DNA from: Anaerolineae bacterium
GTDB lineage: Bacteria > Chloroflexota > Anaerolineae > JAAYZQ01
Direction: 5' to 3'
NCBI GenBank assembly: GCA_016929795.1
Contig: JAFGIA010000050.1
Span: 1 to 9,017, forward strand
DNA length: 9,017 bases
Part shown: one piece after another, positions 6,625 through 9,017 of the stretch
Position numbering within the stretch: position 1 is the stretch's first letter
Layout of the letters: every line of letters starts with the position of its first letter
Program-made: the position numbers and the translations under genes
Notes under the pieces: model-generated
Databases searched by the model: none
Seen by the model: only the letters and a program-made list of their open reading frames with translations
What the model was told of the DNA's origin: nothing

Positions 6625-7836
6625 TCACCCTACCTTGGTCAACCACGCGGCCAGCAGGCCCAGGGCCGCCATCACCGCTACGCTGGCAAACGCCACCGGC
6701 CAGCCGCTCGCATCGACCAGCGCGCCAAATACGAGCGGTCCCAGCAACATCCCTGCGTTTTGGCCGACCATGATCACGGCCATTGCCGTGCCGCCCAATC
6801 GCTCATCGCCTGCGCTCTCCACGGCCGCTGCAAAGATGGCCGTGGGCACAATGCCATTCACCAGGCCGGTGACGGCGAACAGCACCACCATCCAGCCCAC
6901 GCTCACCACACCCGCCAGTGGCAGCAGGACGATCGCTGCGGCCATCCCGGCCACGTACGGTTTTTTGCGCGAGCCGATTCTGTCGGAAAGGACACCCCCT
7001 GCCGGTGCCGAAAAGATGGTGATGAACGTAGGAATGCTCGACATCAGCGCTGCCTGAGCCAGGGGCAGGCCCCGCTGCGAGGTCAAAAAGGTTGGCAGAT
7101 AGGTGGACATGCCAATGACCGCAGCCAGAAAGGCCGCGAATGCTGCGGCCAGCAGCCAGACATTGCGGCTGCGCAGCACCTGGCCCGAAGTGATGTGCGG
7201 CTCCGCTGCCGCCGCGTTAGACCCTACCTCCTGGACAGGTGCTGGTCTCACTACCGCCAGGTAGAGGGCTGTGACCACCAGGGCATAGGCGGCGCCGAAC
7301 CACCATACCGACCGCCAGCCCATCGACTGCGCCAATGCCGGCGCGCTCAGCAGCATAACGGTCGTGCCCACAGGCACCCATGCCGCCCAGATGCCCATCG
7401 CCGTGCCGCGCTGCCGCGTGGCGAACCATTGGGCAATGATCGCGGGCGCCAGCACCGCCATAAAGCTGGTGCCGATGCCTTCGACCACGCGGCTGGCGAG
7501 GAGGACGCCCGTGCTCTGACTGAGCGCTCCCCAGGCCGTCCCCAGCACGATCGAGCCACCGGCCAGGATGCCGGCCCAACGCGCGCCCGCCTTCTGATAG
7601 ATCAGCCCGGCCGGCAAGGCGAGGACCAGGCCGGTGATGGCATATACCGACATCAACAGCCCTGCGCCACTGACCGACAGCCCCAGCGCCTCCATCAGCA
7701 CGGGCATGATGGGTGGCACCTTGAACTGGTTGAGCGGCGCCGCGATGCTGAACAGCAGCAGCACGGCCAGGATCAGCCACGCCGTGGTTGCACGCTTTGC
7801 GGGGCGCGCAACGCTGCCAGAACTGCTTGTAGCCAT
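6625..7836 (-). CDS. Major facilitator superfamily transporter
   Basis: The protein has 403 residues from the ATG at 7836 and is rich in hydrophobic segments compatible with 12 transmembrane helices, the usual MFS layout. The first helix starts near residue 19 (AWLILAVLLLFSIAAP). The loop between helices 2 and 3 carries a degenerate motif A (AGLIYQKAGARWAG, residues 76-89), repeated in the second half as GGVLSDRIGSRKK (280-292). The long hydrophilic centre at about 197-225 separates the two six-helix bundles. The general look is of the CynX/NimT-like anion and drug permeases, but the substrate cannot be read from sequence. I prefer ATG 7836, with AGGGGA at 7846-7841, over an in-frame GTG at 7884 that has no properly spaced site. 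Its position between a UroD-family gene and RACE suggests uptake of a methylated substrate or export of its demethylated product; this is inference. Confidence 0.88.
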   Translation of the reverse strand: MATSSSGSVARPAKRATTAWLILAVLLLFSIAAPLNQFKVPPIMPVLMEALGLSVSGAGLLMSVYAITGLVLALPAGLIYQKAGARWAGILAGGSIVLGTAWGALSQSTGVLLASRVVEGIGTSFMAVLAPAIIAQWFATRQRGTAMGIWAAWVPVGTTVMLLSAPALAQSMGWRSVWWFGAAYALVVTALYLAVVRPAPVQEVGSNAAAAEPHITSGQVLRSRNVWLLAAAFAAFLAAVIGMSTYLPTFLTSQRGLPLAQAALMSSIPTFITIFSAPAGGVLSDRIGSRKKPYVAGMAAAIVLLPLAGVVSVGWMVVLFAVTGLVNGIVPTAIFAAAVESAGDERLGGTAMAVIMVGQNAGMLLGPLVFGALVDASGWPVAFASVAVMAALGLLAAWLTKVG

Positions 7837-7862
7837 TGGTTCCCCTGTTATTGACAAGTTAT

Positions 7863-7892
7863 GGCGAAATAGCTCATAGCGCACCTTTCGCC
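7863..7892. repeat. Inverted repeat GGCGAAA / TTTCGCC upstream of the MFS gene
   Basis: Perfect 7-bp arms at 7863-7869 and 7886-7892 enclose 16 bases. It lies 27 bases before the MFS start codon on the minus strand. It could be an operator or an mRNA hairpin; the sequence does not identify a binding protein. Confidence 0.4.
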
Positions 7893-7909
7893 GTGCAAGG
7901 GGGACAACA

Positions 7910-7940
7910 GGAATGCGGCTCCCCGGAGGAACCGCATTCC
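7910..7940. repeat. Intercistronic hairpin GGAATGCGG / CCGCATTCC after the UroD-family gene
   Basis: Perfect 9-bp arms at 7910-7918 and 7932-7940 enclose a 13-base loop that itself contains CTCC and GGAG. On the minus strand it begins 30 bases after the UroD-family stop. No T-run follows in that direction (TGTTGTCCCCC), so it is not a canonical terminator. It may protect the 3' end of the upstream transcript or partly uncouple expression of the methyltransferase from the MFS and RACE genes. Confidence 0.5.
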
Positions 7941-7970
7941 GAAAGCGGAACGGAGAACCTGGCAGGGCGG

Positions 7971-9017
7971 TTACTTTTTGACCGCATCCATGAAGGCGCG
8001 CAACTTTTCGTCGGTGGTATTCTCAAAGTAGCATCCGTGGGCCAGTATATAGCCCGGTGCATCTTTGAACAACTCCACCAGATCGTCGCAGTAGGCGCGT
8101 ACTTCATCGACTGTACCAGCCGACATCAGGGAGGCAGGAACATTCCCGGCGATGACGAATTTGTCGCTCAGGATTTCCTTTACCGGGCGCATCTCGGTCT
8201 GGTCAAAGTGACACACCAGGGATCTCCCTGGCATTTCAGCCAGGTTTTCCAGGCGGTTGTTGTAGGAACCTTCAATGAACAGGTAACTGGTGATGCCTTC
8301 TTCGTACAGCCCCAGCATGACCTGCTTCCAGGTTGGCCAGTAGAATTTCTCGAACTGCACCTGTGACATGAACGCATCCGCGCCTTTGTGCAGCACATAC
8401 ATCGCAGCGGGGGCACCGCTGCGGTCGCTTGCCTTGACAACCGCATTGATCAGGACCGGCACATAAGCCTCGCACGCAGCCAACAAGTCATCTGCATGGC
8501 GGTACATATCCATCAGGATGCCCCTGGTGCCGCGCAAGGTATCGCCAAGATAATCAAAGGGGGTCTTGACAATATTAAAGCCCATGCTGGGGAACCCGGA
8601 GGCGGCGATCATCCCCGCCGTCTGCCCGACCGTGCCCAACAGCTTCATCAATTCGTCGCCAGCTTCCATCAGGGTCTTGAGCATAGCCTGGAAGGGTGGA
8701 GTCCCAAACGGGACGATCAGGTCGATGATGTCTACGTTTTCCGAGACACGCGGGAGTTCTGTCAGCATTGCCAGAGGTGCAAGTGTGGGCATCACGCGTG
8801 GCAAATACGTCTTTAACCAGAAATTGGTTGGATCCGCGGCGAACTCCCTGTACTCATCGGCCATCATGTGTTCGCCTTCAACAGCCTGGATCGTCAGCTT
8901 GTCGGGCAGCTTTTGTCCACCCCAGACATAGCATTGGTAATCCAACATATCCATGATCTTGCCAGGATAAGGCAGAGGCGAAACTGCTGTATCTGGCTGG
9001 AATTCGTTGTGGAATTC
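7971..9017 (-). CDS. Uroporphyrinogen decarboxylase (UroD)-family methyltransferase-like protein, 5' end outside window
   Basis: The frame is open from the right edge to the TAA at 7971-7973 and gives 348 residues. The Met codon at 8952-8954 is internal: 21 codons before it (EFHNEFQPDTAVSPLPYPGK plus Ile) are in frame, continue to the edge, and read like conserved family sequence. The family shares the UroD TIM barrel; many members far from HemE are cobamide-dependent methyltransferases like MtaA/MtbA, in which a Zn site activates the thiol methyl acceptor. Here candidate metal ligands are His (codon 8208-8210) and Asp (8202-8204) in VCHFDQTEM, and Cys (8031-8033) in ILAHGCYFENT. The GNVPASLMSAGTVDEVRAYC stretch is typical of the methyltransferase-like branch. 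HemE is unlikely, given its neighbours MFS and RACE. The four rows I counted are 50-55% GC, lower than the downstream genes. Confidence 0.85.
   Translation of the reverse strand, partial: EFHNEFQPDTAVSPLPYPGKIMDMLDYQCYVWGGQKLPDKLTIQAVEGEHMMADEYREFAADPTNFWLKTYLPRVMPTLAPLAMLTELPRVSENVDIIDLIVPFGTPPFQAMLKTLMEAGDELMKLLGTVGQTAGMIAASGFPSMGFNIVKTPFDYLGDTLRGTRGILMDMYRHADDLLAACEAYVPVLINAVVKASDRSGAPAAMYVLHKGADAFMSQVQFEKFYWPTWKQVMLGLYEEGITSYLFIEGSYNNRLENLAEMPGRSLVCHFDQTEMRPVKEILSDKFVIAGNVPASLMSAGTVDEVRAYCDDLVELFKDAPGYILAHGCYFENTTDEKLRAFMDAVKK

Noticed and set aside
6760..7854. 364-codon plus-strand frame opposite the MFS gene
   Set aside because: Its His/Gln/Arg-rich product has no fold signature; the complementary strand encodes a clear membrane protein.
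8952..8954. ATG as the start of the UroD-family gene
   Set aside because: The frame continues upstream to the window edge with conserved-looking residues, so this Met is internal and the gene is cut by the window.
7971..9017. hemE (true uroporphyrinogen decarboxylase)
   Set aside because: The motifs (VCHFDQTEM, HGCYFENT) and the neighbours (MFS, RACE) fit the methyltransferase-like branch; no other haem gene is nearby.
8999..9017. Two GGAATTC copies at the right edge as a cloning or vector junction
   Set aside because: On the minus strand they encode the EFHNEF stretch of the UroD-family protein in frame, so they are ordinary coding sequence.

Overview
The window is GC-rich bacterial DNA (the 60-base rows I counted range from about 50 to 73% GC), densely packed with genes. 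It holds nine coding features on two converging strands plus one gene remnant. Gene content and style (GTG and TTG starts, a corrinoid-enzyme activator, a UroD-family methyltransferase, an NADPH-linked oxidoreductase group) would fit an anaerobic or facultative environmental bacterium such as a Chloroflexota member. No taxonomic marker is present, so this placement is a guess.

Left half, plus strand (1-4578): the C-terminal end of a TPR protein, nucleoside diphosphate kinase (ndk), a hairpin-rich 130-base gap ending in a T-run, then a tightly spaced run of four genes: an SDR oxidoreductase, a short FMN nitroreductase-family protein, glucose-6-phosphate dehydrogenase (zwf) and 6-phosphogluconolactonase (pgl). 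Zwf and Pgl are the first two steps of the oxidative pentose phosphate pathway and make NADPH. The SDR and nitroreductase belong to families that use NAD(P)H, so the group reads as a redox operon. No gnd is in the window.

Right half, minus strand (9017-4755, transcribed leftward): a UroD-family (methyltransferase-like) gene cut by the right window edge, an intergenic patch with two inverted repeats, a 12-helix MFS transporter, and a 599-residue protein with an N-terminal [2Fe-2S] domain and a C-terminal ASKHA/DUF4445 ATPase-like domain (RACE, reductive activator of corrinoid enzymes). Together these look like part of a corrinoid-dependent methyl-transfer locus: transporter, methyltransferase and reactivase. 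The corrinoid protein itself is not visible and may lie beyond 9017.

The two halves meet tail to tail between 4578 and 4755. That gap is not empty: on the minus strand it encodes the last two membrane segments of a second MFS transporter, without the rest of the gene and without its own stop. The RACE gene is therefore flanked by two MFS 3' ends, a trace of duplication, deletion or insertion. The UroD gene is also clearly lower in GC than the MFS and RACE genes it accompanies, so the minus-strand cluster may have mixed origins.

I found no rRNA, tRNA, CRISPR array, insertion sequence or replication origin.
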